This document shows positions 44,775 to 54,407 of a stretch of 62,280 nucleotides of DNA, piece by piece. The stretch is taken from positions 1 through 62,280 of the forward strand of contig JAWXUU010000012.1 of assembly GCA_044426085.1 (NCBI GenBank). Direction: 5' to 3'. The stretch is from JAWXUU01 sp044426085. GTDB lineage: Bacteria; Bacillota; Clostridia; Christensenellales; CAMQZB01. How positions within the stretch are numbered: the stretch's first letter is position 1; every line of letters starts with the position of its first letter. The position numbers and the translations under genes are program-made. The notes under the pieces are model-generated. The model made no database searches and was not told the origin of the DNA. It was given only the letters and a program-made list of their open reading frames with translations.

Positions 44775-45407
44775 TTATCCGTTTTGCCAGCTTGAATCGC
44801 TTGGGTTTTCGCGGAATTTTAGTAGCATTTTTGATTCTTCTGCTGTTATGTATCCTTCATCAGTTGCGACAACTGCTAGGGCGTCCAAATTTGAAAGGCT
44901 TACGTTTTTCACGTTTGCTTTTTCAAGCCTATCCACGCCTTTTTGCATGCCATATGTGAAGATTGAAACGATACCCAAAACTTCTGCGCCCGCTTCTCTT
45001 AAAACTTCAACAACTTCGATAACACTGCCACCTGTTGAAATCAAGTCTTCCACAACAACGACTTTTTGTCCTTTTTCAAGTCTGCCTTCGATTTGGTTTT
45101 GTCTTCCGTGGTCTTTGTTGCCACTGCGAACATACCCCATTGGAAGTGACATCATGTGTGCTGTTATGCCGGCGTGGGCAATGCCTGCTGTTGATGTGCC
45201 CATCAAAACTTCCGCTTCTGGGTAGTTTTGCTCTATAAGTGTTTTCAAGCCTGTTTCTACGTTTGTTCTCACTTCCACATCAGAAAGCGTTAGGCGGTTG
45301 TCGCAATAGATTGGCGATTTGATTCCGCTTGCCCATGTGAATGGGTCTTGTGGGCTTAGAAATACTGCTTTGATTTTCAAAAGGTCTTTTGCAATTGCTT
45401 TTTCCAT
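44775..45407 (-). CDS. pyrE: Orotate phosphoribosyltransferase
   Basis: 210 residues. Makes OMP from orotate and PRPP. The PRPP motif is VVVVEDLISTGGSVIEVVE, and the MGYVRSGNKDHGRQNQIEG region holds the catalytic loop. It lies 66 bases behind pyrF and 16 ahead of pyrB; AAAGGAGAAAATC precedes the ATG. Confidence 0.96.
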   Translation of the reverse strand: MEKAIAKDLLKIKAVFLSPQDPFTWASGIKSPIYCDNRLTLSDVEVRTNVETGLKTLIEQNYPEAEVLMGTSTAGIAHAGITAHMMSLPMGYVRSGNKDHGRQNQIEGRLEKGQKVVVVEDLISTGGSVIEVVEVLREAGAEVLGIVSIFTYGMQKGVDRLEKANVKNVSLSNLDALAVVATDEGYITAEESKMLLKFRENPSDSSWQNG

Positions 45408-45473
45408 GATTTTCTCCTTTAAACTTATATTCTTTTTACCTATTTGTTAGTTGTTGTTTTAGTTGTTATTTTA

Positions 45474-46175
45474 TCAGTTGCCAAGAAATTCTGCACACGC
45501 TTTTTTGTATGCTGAAACTGGGTCTTTATCTGCTGTGATTGGTCTTCCCACCACGATATAGTCGCTTGTTAGCGCCCTTGCATCTGCTGGTGTTGTCACG
45601 CGGATTTGGTCGCCTTTATCCCCGCCCGCAAAGCGGATACCAGGAGTGATTGTGAGAAAGTCTGCACCGAGTTTTGCATGAACATTTGCTGATTCAAGCG
45701 GAGAGCAAACGATTCCGTCTAGCCCTGCTTTCTTCGCGTTTTGGGCGTAGTGAGCAACGGTGTTTTCAAGGGTTTCGTGAATCAAAAGGTCTGTTTTCAT
45801 TCTTTCTTCTGATGTGCTTGTAAGCTGAGTTACTGCAATCAAGATTGGGCGAGTGCCGTCTGGTTTTGTTAGACCTTCAAGGGCTGCTTTCATCATTTCG
45901 ATTGTGCCACTTGCGTGAAGGTTTGTCATATCAACATCTAGGTTTGATAGAACTTTCATCGCTGATTTAACTGTGTTTGGGATATCGTGAAGTTTTAGGT
46001 CTAGGAAAATTTTGTGACCTCTTTCCTTTATATCTTTCACGATTTGTGGACCTTCGGCATAAAAGAGTTCCATACCGATTTTCACGAAAGGTTTTTCGTT
46101 TTCGAACTTGTCAAGGAAATTCAAAGTTTCTTCTTTTGAAGAAAAGTCACACGCAATTATTACATCTTTAGCCAT
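45474..46175 (-). CDS. pyrF: Orotidine 5'-phosphate decarboxylase
   Basis: About 233 residues from the ATG at 46175, preferred to the GTG three codons earlier because GGAGGTGCCCACA is then the ribosome binding site. It decarboxylates OMP to UMP. The signature FLDLKLHDIPNTV holds the catalytic Lys-Asp array. ITPGIRFAGGDKGDQIRV and IVVGRPIT form the phosphate site. It overlaps pyrD by 8 bases. Confidence 0.96.
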   Translation of the reverse strand: MAKDVIIACDFSSKEETLNFLDKFENEKPFVKIGMELFYAEGPQIVKDIKERGHKIFLDLKLHDIPNTVKSAMKVLSNLDVDMTNLHASGTIEMMKAALEGLTKPDGTRPILIAVTQLTSTSEERMKTDLLIHETLENTVAHYAQNAKKAGLDGIVCSPLESANVHAKLGADFLTITPGIRFAGGDKGDQIRVTTPADARALTSDYIVVGRPITADKDPVSAYKKACAEFLGN

Positions 46176-47085
46176 TGTGGGCACCTCCGATTATATCTGA
46201 TAGATTTGTTATATTATATTTTTCGCAAACTACTGCGAGATTTTCAATTATTTCTTTGCAAGCAAAAGGGTTCACGAGATTTTCCGCGCCAACTTGAACA
46301 GCCGTTGCACCCGCGAGCATCATTTCTATTACGTCTTCCGCGGTTGAAATGCCACCCATGCCGATGATTGGGATATTCACCGCTTCATACACTTGATACA
46401 CCATGCGAACTGCGACAGGGAAGATTGCTCTTCCTGAAAAACCACCCATTTTGTTTGCAATTACAGGTTTTCTTGTTTTTAAATCAATCTTCATGCCAAG
46501 GAGTGTGTTTATCATTGATATGCCGTCTGCACCGCCCTTTTCACATGCTTTTGCTATGCTTGCGATGTCTGTCACGTTGGGAGAAAGCTTGACATAAAGT
46601 GGTTTTGTTGTTGCTTCTTTCACCGCTTTTGTCACTTCATAGGCAGATTGTTCACACGTGCCGAAACTCATACCGCCGTTGTGGACGTTTGGACAGCTTA
46701 TGTTTAGTTCCAAGATTGCAATATCGTCGCATTTATCAAATTCCTTTGCAACGCTGACGTATTCTTCAATGGAAAAACCGCAGATGTTTGCAATTGATTT
46801 TTTTTGGAACACTTCACTAAGTTTTGGAATTTCTCTTTCCACAACCGCTTTCACACCGGGGTTTTGAAGACCTACGCTGTTTATCATCCCTTCCTTGCAT
46901 TCTGCAATTCTTGGGGTTGGATTGCCAAATCTTGACTCTGCTGTTGTGCCTTTAAGGGATATGCTTCCCAAGATGTTTATATCGTACCAATTTGCATATT
47001 CATAACCAAACCCGAAAGTTCCGCTTGCGGGAATAACGGGGTTATCCATAAGAAAACCCGACAGATTAACCTTTGTGTTTACCAT
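46168..47085 (-). CDS. pyrD: Dihydroorotate dehydrogenase, class 1B catalytic subunit
   Basis: About 305 residues from the ATG at 47085 (AAAGGAGGAAATCAT upstream); the frame runs 33 codons further into pyrK without a start. It oxidises dihydroorotate with FMN. NPVIPASGTFGFG begins the fold, the active-site cysteine lies in LNISCPNVHNGG, and GMGGISTAEDVIEMMLAGATAVQVG binds the FMN phosphate. The adjacent pyrK makes it an NAD-linked 1B enzyme. It overlaps pyrK by 7 bases and pyrF by 8. Confidence 0.97.
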   Translation of the reverse strand: MVNTKVNLSGFLMDNPVIPASGTFGFGYEYANWYDINILGSISLKGTTAESRFGNPTPRIAECKEGMINSVGLQNPGVKAVVEREIPKLSEVFQKKSIANICGFSIEEYVSVAKEFDKCDDIAILELNISCPNVHNGGMSFGTCEQSAYEVTKAVKEATTKPLYVKLSPNVTDIASIAKACEKGGADGISMINTLLGMKIDLKTRKPVIANKMGGFSGRAIFPVAVRMVYQVYEAVNIPIIGMGGISTAEDVIEMMLAGATAVQVGAENLVNPFACKEIIENLAVVCEKYNITNLSDIIGGAHNG

Positions 47086-47807
47086 ATGATTTCCTCCTTT
47101 TCTAGCACTGGGCCATCCACGCAGATGCGTTTTGTTGCGTATTTTGTTTCGCAACTGCAACCCATGCAACCGCCAAAACCGCAACCCATTCTTTCTTCAA
47201 AAGAAAGTTGACCGCTTGTGGTTGTTGCTTCTGACAGCGCTTTCAACATTGCATGCGGACCGCATGTGTAGAAATATGAATATTCGCTTGGGATTGCATT
47301 TGTGACAAAGCCTTTTTCGCCAAAAGAACCGTCCACTGTTGTGACTATTGCTTTAGCGCCGATGTTTTCGAACTGCTGTTTATAGAAAACTTCATCGATG
47401 TTGCCAAAGCCTAGAATAACAGTGACTTTTTTGTTTTGCGAGATGAGTTTTTTTGCGAGATTGAACATTGGCGGAACGCCGACACCACCGCCGACAAGAA
47501 GTGGAGTTTCACCCGATTTTGAAGTGTCGAACCCGTTGCCAAGCCCCACGAGAAGGTCAAGCTTTTCACCCGCTTGCATTTGCGACATTTGCGCTGTGCC
47601 ACTTCCCACCACTTTATAAATTAGCGTGATTGTGCTGCCATCGTAGTCGCAAATTGAAATTGGGCGACGAAGGAATTTGCCTTCTAGTTTGATGTTGACA
47701 AACTGACCTGACGCGCTGACGTGGCTTGTGTCACCTTTTATTATCATCTCAAAAACATCTTTTGCGATTTTTTTGTTTTGCGTGATTTCGAATATTGATT
47801 GGTTCAT
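47079..47807 (-). CDS. pyrK: Dihydroorotate dehydrogenase electron-transfer subunit
   Basis: 242 residues. FAD and [2Fe-2S] protein passing electrons from PyrD to NAD+. The FAD motif is RRPISICDYD, the NAD-binding segment is LLVGGGVGVPPMFNLAKKL, and the cluster ligands are in ERMGCGFGGCMGCSC with a fourth Cys in RICVDGPV. It lies 15 bases behind carB. Confidence 0.95.
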   Translation of the reverse strand: MNQSIFEITQNKKIAKDVFEMIIKGDTSHVSASGQFVNIKLEGKFLRRPISICDYDGSTITLIYKVVGSGTAQMSQMQAGEKLDLLVGLGNGFDTSKSGETPLLVGGGVGVPPMFNLAKKLISQNKKVTVILGFGNIDEVFYKQQFENIGAKAIVTTVDGSFGEKGFVTNAIPSEYSYFYTCGPHAMLKALSEATTTSGQLSFEERMGCGFGGCMGCSCETKYATKRICVDGPVLEKEEIIW

Positions 47808-47822
47808 AATTATCCTTTTTTA

Positions 47823-50800
47823 TTAGTCTGCATCTATTCTTGAAACTGTTAGGGTGATATCTTCCAAAACTTCAAGCAACACTTTCACTGTGTCGAGAGA
47901 AGTGAACATTGTCACGTTGTTATCAACTGCGCAACGGCGAATGATGTAGCCGTCGGTTTCTTCCATTGTTGAATTGATGTCGCGCGTGCTTATCACGTAG
48001 TTCACGTAGCCTTTTCTTATGCTTTCAAGGATTTCTTCGCTGTTTTCTGAAAGTTTCTTTTTCACCCTTGTTCTTATGTTGTGGGCTTTAAGCATTTCTG
48101 CTGTGCCTTTTGTTGCTTCGATATTAAAGCCAAGGTCATAAAATCTTCTGACAAGTGGAAGTGCTTCATCTTTATCTTCATCTGCAATAGTCACAAAGAT
48201 TGTGCCGTAGTTTGCAACGTTCATTCCGCTTGCTTGAAGTGCTTTATACATCGCTCTTGAAAAGCTTCTGTCGTAGCCAATCGCTTCACCTGTTGATTTC
48301 ATTTCTGGTGATAGATAAGCATCAAGTCCCGCGATTTTAGAAAAAGAGAATGCAGGTGCTTTCACGTACCATTTTTTCTTTTCTGGTGGGTATATGCTTG
48401 TTATTCCTTGGTCTTTCAAAGTTTTTCCAAGAATAATTCTTGTTCCGATATCCGCAAGGCTGTGACCTGTTGATTTTGATATGAATGGAACGCTTCGGCT
48501 TGAGCGTGGGTTTACTTCGATAACAAACACATCTTCGTTTTTATCCACGATGAATTGGATATTATAAAGACCGATAATGCCTATGCCAAGACCGAGTTTT
48601 TTTGTGTAGTCCAAAATTGTTTCTTTGACTTTTTCAGACACGCTGAACGTTGGATATACACTGATACTATCACCCGAGTGGATACCTGTTCTTTCGACAA
48701 GTTCCATAATGCCAGGGACAAACACGTCTGTTCCGTCGCACACTGCATCGACTTCTAGTTCTTTACCTTGGACGTATTTATCAACCAAAACTGGTTGTTT
48801 TTCGTCGACAAGAACTGCTGTTTTAAGATAGTATTCTAACCCTTCATCGTTTCCTACGATTTGCATTGCTCTTCCGCCAAGAACATAGCTTGGGCGAACG
48901 AGAACTGGATATCCAATTTCGTTTGCGACCTTCAAACCATCTGCAATGTTTGTTACTGCACCACCTTTTGGTTCTGGAATATCAAGCTGTTTCATAACTT
49001 TTTCGAACACTTCGCGGTTTTCCGCCCTTTCGATTGCTTCAACGCTTGTGCCGATGATATTAACACCCCTTTCTGCAAGCTTGCCCGCAAGGTTGATTGC
49101 TGTTTGACCGCCAAGAGATGCGATCACGCCATACGGTTTTTCAAGCTGAATGATTTCCATTGCGTTTTCCACTGTTAGCGGTTCAAAATATAGTTTGTCG
49201 CTTGATGTGTAGTCGGTTGAAACTGTTTCTGGGTTGTTGTTTATGATGATTGCTTCATAGCCACTTTCGCGGATTGTCATGATTGCGTGAACTGTTGAAT
49301 AGTCGAATTCTACACCTTGACCAATTCTGATTGGACCAGAGCCAAGAACGATTATTTTCTTCTTTTCTGTCACAATCGATTCGTTTTCCGCTTCGAATGT
49401 GCTGTAGAAATACGGCACGTAGCTTTCAAATTCGCTTGAGCATGTGTCTATCATTTTATATACTGGCGAAATGTTATTGAGTTTTCTTATATCGTAGATT
49501 TCTGCTTCGTCCATATCCCAAACTCTTGAAATATAGCTGTCGGCAAAGCCTGTGTATTTTGCTTTTTTAAGGATTTCGATATCTTCGATGCTTGAAGCTT
49601 TCAATTCTTTTTCGCAATCGATGATGTTTTTGAAAACGTTCAAAAATAGCATGTCAATTTTTGTGATTTTCGCGATTGTGTAGAGTTCGATATCTCTTCT
49701 TAGAAGTTCGCCTATTGCAAAAATTCTATCATCTGTTCCATCGGCGATATACGCGAGCATATCTTCTGTTTTCCAATCGATGAATTTTTTGATTTGCAAG
49801 TGGTCGGCGCCGACTTCTAGTGATCTGATTGCTTTTAGCAAACTTTCTTCCATTGTTCTTCCGATACCCATAACTTCGCCTGTTGCTTTCATTTGTGTTG
49901 AAAGTTTGTTTGAAGCGGAGTTGAATTTATCGAATGGGAAACGCGCGATTTTTGTTACAACGTAGTCTAGCGCTGGTTCGAATGAAGCTGGTGTGTTTGC
50001 AATTTGGATTTCGTCTAGCGTCATGCCAACTGCAATCTTTGCTGAAACCCTAGCGATTGGATAGCCTGTCGCCTTGCTCGCAAGTGCTGAAGAACGGCTT
50101 ACGCGTGGGTTTACTTCGATAATGAAATAGTCAAAAGAATGTGGGTCAAGGGCAAATTGCACGTTGCAACCACCTTCGATTTTGAGTTCTCTTATTATTC
50201 TTAGTGCTGAGTTTCTCAGCATGTGGTATTCTTTGTTTGATAGCGTTTGACTTGGGGAAACAACGATGCTGTCGCCTGTGTGGACGCCAACTGGGTCGAT
50301 GTTTTCCATATTGCAAATCGCAATTGCTGTATCGTTTTTATCGCGGATTACTTCATATTCGATTTCTTTATAACCTTTGATACTTTTTTCAACCAACACT
50401 TCTGTGACTGGTGAAAGTTTCAATGCGTTTTTAATTAGTGGGATAAGTTCTTCTTCGTTATCCGCAAATCCACCGCCTGTTCCGCCGAGTGTGAAAGCGG
50501 GACGCAAAACAACTGGATATCCGATTCTGCTTGCGATTTCCATGCCTTCTTCAACGTTTTTTGCGATGTCGGAAACAAGGACAGGTTCGCCGAGGTCGAT
50601 ACATAGTTTTTTGAACAAATCTCTATCTTCTGCCCTATCAATACTGTTGATTGAAGTTCCCAAAATTTCCACGTTGCATTCGTCAAGCACACCTTTTTTT
50701 GCAAGTTGCATTGCAAGGTTCAAGCCCGTTTGACCGCCTATTCCCGGGATGATTGCGTCTGGGCGTTCGTGGCGGATGATTTTTGCAACCGCTTCAAGCG

Positions 50801-51008
50801 TTAGTGGTTCCATATAAACTTTATGCGCGATTGAAGTGTCTGTCATGATTGTTGCAGGGTTTGAATTCACAAGCACAACTTCGTAGCCTTCTTCCTTTAG
50901 GGCAAGGCATGCTTGCGTTCCGGCATAGTCGAATTCGGCGGCTTGTCCGATAACGATTGGACCTGAGCCGATAACCAAAATTTTATTTAAATCATCTCTT
51001 TTAGGCAT
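47823..51008 (-). CDS. carB: Carbamoyl-phosphate synthase, large subunit
   Basis: 1061 residues. Two homologous ATP-grasp halves. The first starts KILVIGSGPIVIGQAAEFDYAGTQA, the second (from about 550) KIIVLGSGPIRIGQGVEFDYSTVHA. EVNPRVSRSSALASKATGYPIA and EVNPRSSRSVPFISKSTGHSLA are the matched metal-site segments. The C-terminal MGS-like allosteric domain is from about 925. It overlaps carA by 8 bases. Clustered with the pyr genes rather than arg genes, so it probably serves pyrimidine synthesis chiefly. Confidence 0.98.
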   Translation of the reverse strand: MPKRDDLNKILVIGSGPIVIGQAAEFDYAGTQACLALKEEGYEVVLVNSNPATIMTDTSIAHKVYMEPLTLEAVAKIIRHERPDAIIPGIGGQTGLNLAMQLAKKGVLDECNVEILGTSINSIDRAEDRDLFKKLCIDLGEPVLVSDIAKNVEEGMEIASRIGYPVVLRPAFTLGGTGGGFADNEEELIPLIKNALKLSPVTEVLVEKSIKGYKEIEYEVIRDKNDTAIAICNMENIDPVGVHTGDSIVVSPSQTLSNKEYHMLRNSALRIIRELKIEGGCNVQFALDPHSFDYFIIEVNPRVSRSSALASKATGYPIARVSAKIAVGMTLDEIQIANTPASFEPALDYVVTKIARFPFDKFNSASNKLSTQMKATGEVMGIGRTMEESLLKAIRSLEVGADHLQIKKFIDWKTEDMLAYIADGTDDRIFAIGELLRRDIELYTIAKITKIDMLFLNVFKNIIDCEKELKASSIEDIEILKKAKYTGFADSYISRVWDMDEAEIYDIRKLNNISPVYKMIDTCSSEFESYVPYFYSTFEAENESIVTEKKKIIVLGSGPIRIGQGVEFDYSTVHAIMTIRESGYEAIIINNNPETVSTDYTSSDKLYFEPLTVENAMEIIQLEKPYGVIASLGGQTAINLAGKLAERGVNIIGTSVEAIERAENREVFEKVMKQLDIPEPKGGAVTNIADGLKVANEIGYPVLVRPSYVLGGRAMQIVGNDEGLEYYLKTAVLVDEKQPVLVDKYVQGKELEVDAVCDGTDVFVPGIMELVERTGIHSGDSISVYPTFSVSEKVKETILDYTKKLGLGIGIIGLYNIQFIVDKNEDVFVIEVNPRSSRSVPFISKSTGHSLADIGTRIILGKTLKDQGITSIYPPEKKKWYVKAPAFSFSKIAGLDAYLSPEMKSTGEAIGYDRSFSRAMYKALQASGMNVANYGTIFVTIADEDKDEALPLVRRFYDLGFNIEATKGTAEMLKAHNIRTRVKKKLSENSEEILESIRKGYVNYVISTRDINSTMEETDGYIIRRCAVDNNVTMFTSLDTVKVLLEVLEDITLTVSRIDAD

Positions 51009-52095
51009 TTTTATTTTCCTCCATCATCTTGACAAATACATCGAACAAATAGCCACTGTCTTCTGGGCCTGGGGCACTTTCTGGGTGGTATTGAACAGAG
51101 AAAACTTTATCTTCTTTGCAAGACACACCTTCGATTGTGTTATCAAGAACATTTACATGAGTAACTTCAAGTTTAGTGTTGGCAATAGAATCATCGCACA
51201 CTGCATAGCTGTGGTTTTGGCTTGTGATTTCAATTTTGCCGTTTGAAAGGTTTTTCACAGGGTGATTTCCGCCACGGTGACCAAACTTGAGTTTATATGT
51301 TTTTGCGCCGTATGCAAGTGAAATAAGTTGGTGACCTAAACAAATTCCAAAGATTGGATATTCACCGATAAGTGACTTCACAACTTCTGTTGTGACAGCA
51401 ACGCTTTCTGGGTTGCCAGGTCCGTTTGAAAGGAAAACTCCGTCTGGTTTCAAACTCATGATTTCTTCTTTTGTTGTGTTGTATGGCACAACTGTCACGT
51501 TGCAACCACGCCTGTTCAAACTTCTTATGATGTTCAATTTTATTCCGCAGTCGATTGCCACAACTTCAAGTTTTGCGTGCGCAGTTCTTGCGTACCATTT
51601 TTTTCTTGAAGAAACGCGCGATACTTCATCGCCAGGAAGGTTTGTCGTTTTCAAAATTTCCAAACATTCCTCGGTTGGTTTTTCAGGCGATGTCATGTAC
51701 GCTTTCATAGAACCCAAATCGCGGATGTGGCGAGTGAGTTTTCTTGTGTCTACACCGTACATCGCTGGGATGTTGTTATCTTCAAGCACTTCTTGAAGTG
51801 GTTTTGTTGCACGATAGTTGCTTGGGTTTGGAGTGTATTCTTTCACCACAAATCCACCAAGGCTTGGGTTGTGAGTTTCGTAGTCTTCATCGCAGATGCC
51901 ATAGTTTCCGATGATTGGGTATGTCATCACCACTGTTTGGTCGGTATATGATGGGTCTGAAAGTATTTCTTGATATCCAACCATTGATGTGTTGAACACA
52001 AGTTCTGTCAATGAATCGCGCTTTGCGCCAAAGCTGTAACCAAAATAGACACTGCCGTCTTCAAGGACTAGTTTTCTTGTGAATTTGTTTTCCAT
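51001..52095 (-). CDS. carA: Carbamoyl-phosphate synthase, small subunit
   Basis: About 364 residues from the ATG at 52095 (CGGAGGAAACGC before it). It hydrolyses glutamine for CarB. LVLEDGSVYFGYSFGA begins the protein, the nucleophile is in PIFGICLGHQLISLA, and GHRGGNHPV and VQYHPESAPGPEDSGYLFD carry the His-Glu pair. It overlaps pyrC by 28 bases and carB by 8. Confidence 0.97.
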   Translation of the reverse strand: MENKFTRKLVLEDGSVYFGYSFGAKRDSLTELVFNTSMVGYQEILSDPSYTDQTVVMTYPIIGNYGICDEDYETHNPSLGGFVVKEYTPNPSNYRATKPLQEVLEDNNIPAMYGVDTRKLTRHIRDLGSMKAYMTSPEKPTEECLEILKTTNLPGDEVSRVSSRKKWYARTAHAKLEVVAIDCGIKLNIIRSLNRRGCNVTVVPYNTTKEEIMSLKPDGVFLSNGPGNPESVAVTTEVVKSLIGEYPIFGICLGHQLISLAYGAKTYKLKFGHRGGNHPVKNLSNGKIEITSQNHSYAVCDDSIANTKLEVTHVNVLDNTIEGVSCKEDKVFSVQYHPESAPGPEDSGYLFDVFVKMMEENKNA

Positions 52096-53294
52096 GCGTT
52101 TCCTCCGTTTACTGTCTTTATGCATTTTCCAAAAACTTCTCTTCCAATAAATGGTGAGTTTACACCTTTTGAGTGGAAGTTTTCAGATTTTATTTCGTAT
52201 TTTGCGTTTAAATCGAAAACTGTGTAGTTTTCCGCCATTTGTTGATTTATTCCAAATCGCTTTTGTGGGGCGATTGTCATCAGCGTTACTAGTTTTTCAA
52301 GTGTGATTTCACCCGTTTTCACAAGGTGGGTATAAAGCATTGGGAATGCTGTTTCCAATCCTACGATGCCCATGGCACTTTTTTTGAGTCCGCCTGATTT
52401 TTCTTCTTTTGTGTGTGGTGCGTGGTCGGTTGCAATCATGTCGATTGTGCCGTCCTTTATGCCTGCAAGAAGTGCTTCCCTATCTTCTTTTGCACGCAAT
52501 GGTGGGTTCATTTTGAACGCGCCGTCGTCTTGCAAATCATCTTCTGTGAGAACGAGATAGTGTGGTGCTGTTTCGCACGATACATCAAGGCCTTGCGCTT
52601 TTGCCTTTCTTATCATATCCACACCTTCCTTTGTTGAAAGGTGGCAAACGTGATATTTCACGCCCGTTTCTTTCACGAGTTCTAGGTCGCGTGCAAGCAT
52701 GCCGTATTCTGCTTCTGATGGGATTGCTGGGATGTTGTGTTTTTTTGCATACTCGCCATCGTGAATCATGCCGTCTTTTCTGATTTCGTCATCTTCAAGG
52801 TGCGCTGCGAAAATTCTGCCCGTTTTTGCGATTTCCGCCATGGCTTTTTTTGTGACTTCTGCGTTTTGAACACCTTTGCCATCATCGGAAAATGCGACGC
52901 AGTATGGTGCGAGTGCTTCAAAATCTACAAGTTCACTGCCCATTTCACCTTTTGTGATTGCTCCGTATGGATAAACTTCGCAGTTTGCATCGCTTTTGAT
53001 GATGTCAAGCTGAACTTTAAGATTTTCCACACTGTCTGGCACGGGATTAAGATTTGGCATAGAGCAAACTGCTGTGTAGCCATTTGCAAGCCCCGCCATT
53101 GTGCCTGTTTTTATCGTTTCTTTATGAAAAAACCCCGGTTCGCGAAGGTGCACATGCACGTCGATAAAACCAGGGAAAATAGCGATATTTGAATCGCTAC
53201 TCGTAATTTGCAAATCAGAAATATATCCCTTGACATTTTCCAAATCGCAAGATGTTATTTTTCCGTTTTCAAATATATTAATTTGCTGTTTCAT
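52068..53294 (-). CDS. pyrC: Dihydroorotase
   Basis: 408 residues, class I type. Cyclises carbamoyl-aspartate. The metal site starts with DVHVHLREPGFFHKETI. The bridging region, CHLSTKEGVDMIRKAK, CETAPHYLVLTEDDL and ATDHAPHTKEEK complete the ligands. First gene of the pyr operon, with CGGAGGCAGA before its ATG and the leader 53295-53459 upstream. Confidence 0.97.
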   Translation of the reverse strand: MKQQINIFENGKITSCDLENVKGYISDLQITSSDSNIAIFPGFIDVHVHLREPGFFHKETIKTGTMAGLANGYTAVCSMPNLNPVPDSVENLKVQLDIIKSDANCEVYPYGAITKGEMGSELVDFEALAPYCVAFSDDGKGVQNAEVTKKAMAEIAKTGRIFAAHLEDDEIRKDGMIHDGEYAKKHNIPAIPSEAEYGMLARDLELVKETGVKYHVCHLSTKEGVDMIRKAKAQGLDVSCETAPHYLVLTEDDLQDDGAFKMNPPLRAKEDREALLAGIKDGTIDMIATDHAPHTKEEKSGGLKKSAMGIVGLETAFPMLYTHLVKTGEITLEKLVTLMTIAPQKRFGINQQMAENYTVFDLNAKYEIKSENFHSKGVNSPFIGREVFGKCIKTVNGGNAWKTNSQEN

Positions 53295-53311
53295 TCTGCC
53301 TCCGTTTACTT

Positions 53312-53345
53312 ACAAAAAAAATAGCCCGTCATTTTTTTGACAGGC
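53312..53345 (-). terminator. Leader terminator (attenuator) ahead of pyrC
   Basis: On the minus strand GCCTGTCA and TGACGGGC pair around AAAAAA and are followed by TATTTTTTTT (53312-53345), between the promoter and pyrC. Its 5' arm could instead pair with TTGACAAGG earlier in the leader (top-strand 53428-53436), giving an antiterminator. No PyrR-type anti-antiterminator loop was recognised. Confidence 0.75.
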
Positions 53346-53465
53346 GAAAAGTTCGAATGCTATTGAAATAGTTTTGCATGCTAAAATGCACCTATTTGAT
53401 AGTTGTCCACTCGTGAACTGTTGAAACCTTGTCAATATCTCGTATTGCTCTTAAAAGTTATTTGT

Positions 53466-53494
53466 ATTATAAATGATTTTTGCTTAGTTGTCAA
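53466..53494 (-). promoter_or_regulatory. Promoter of the pyr operon
   Basis: Perfect consensus on the minus strand: TTGACA (53489-53494), a 17-base spacer, TATAAT (53466-53471). The transcript would start near 53459, giving a leader of about 165 bases. Confidence 0.9.
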
Positions 53495-53506
53495 GCAAAG
53501 TGGGAT

Positions 53507-53700
53507 AATTAAAAATTGAAAATTAAAAATTAAAAATTGTGGTAAGGCATGGGCTTCGCCCTATGCATCCAAATATTAGATAATAGTATAGGAGCGTTAC
53601 TATTAAAAAGTAACGCTCCTATAACCATTTCAAATATAGATTGCACGAGCAACGCGAGTGCTTACCACAATTTTTAATTTTTAATTTTTAATTTTTAATT
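53507..53700. repeat. Heptamer-flanked palindromic repeat, copy B
   Basis: Left AAAAATT array (53507-53537), GTGGTAAG, a GGGC-TTC-GCCC hairpin (53547-53566), an interior with a perfect 14-bp hairpin (ATAGGAGCGTTACT and its complement, about 53588-53622), then the right-end hairpin (53643-53661), CTTACCAC and AATTTTT heptamers up to 53700. The last heptamers form the 3' end of the PHP gene. Confidence 0.9.
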
Positions 53701-54407
53701 ATTTGAATTTTTTTCAAAAATTCAAATATGCTTTCAATGTTTTTCTCGCATTCCAAAAAGTTTTCTGCTTCTCGCATGTCTTCTAGATAATGGGCGTCGG
53801 AGTTATCCAAGGGGTAGTATTTTGAAAGGTTGCCTTCGGATAGTTTTTCGTTTGGGATGTTTCTGCCCTTTTCTATTATTTTAAAGCCAATCAAATCGTC
53901 TAGCGTGCCTAGGATTGGGAGAATTCCGCTACCTTCTTTGAAGATGTGGGCGGGGAAACAGATTCCGCCGATATCTTCCACGATTTTCACGATTTCATAA
54001 ACGCCGATATCAACGCCGTATAACAGCATGTTTGGATATTCGCCAGTGACTTCGTCGTTTTCGTTTCTGAAAATTTGTTCGCCGAAAATTTTCTTATCGT
54101 TTGGCATTATCAGCATTCGGTCGTGCACGATTTTTTCAAGCTGTTTTGCTTGATTTGCCGTTTTGAAAAGGCACACCACATGGATATCTTCGCTTGTTGT
54201 GACTTCCATGCCAGCAATGACAATCAAACCCACCTTTTCGCCCACTTTTTGGCATGCAGAAACGTTGCCTGCGATGTTGTGATCGCAAACAGCAATCGCA
54301 TCGTAGCCAAGCATTTTCGCAAAATTCACCACGTTGTTGGGGGTGTTATCTTCACCACCGCAAGGTGAAAGGCATGTGTGGATGTGAAAGTCGTAGTAGC
54401 ACTTCAT
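53688..54407 (-). CDS. PHP-domain metal-dependent phosphoesterase
   Basis: 239 residues. The PHP fold has DFHIHTCLSPCG at the start (HxH), DHNIAGN near residue 42, the glutamate in GMEVTTSEDIHVVCLF, and the late PLDNSDAH. It would hydrolyse a phosphoester; the substrate is unknown. It overlaps the upstream DRTGG gene by one base (TAATG). Its last codons and stop (IIKN then TAA) are encoded by the heptamer array of repeat B, so the original C-terminus may have been altered by the repeat. Part of the hydrogenase-like sensor operon. Confidence 0.9.
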   Translation of the reverse strand: MKCYYDFHIHTCLSPCGGEDNTPNNVVNFAKMLGYDAIAVCDHNIAGNVSACQKVGEKVGLIVIAGMEVTTSEDIHVVCLFKTANQAKQLEKIVHDRMLIMPNDKKIFGEQIFRNENDEVTGEYPNMLLYGVDIGVYEIVKIVEDIGGICFPAHIFKEGSGILPILGTLDDLIGFKIIEKGRNIPNEKLSEGNLSKYYPLDNSDAHYLEDMREAENFLECEKNIESIFEFLKKIQIIKN

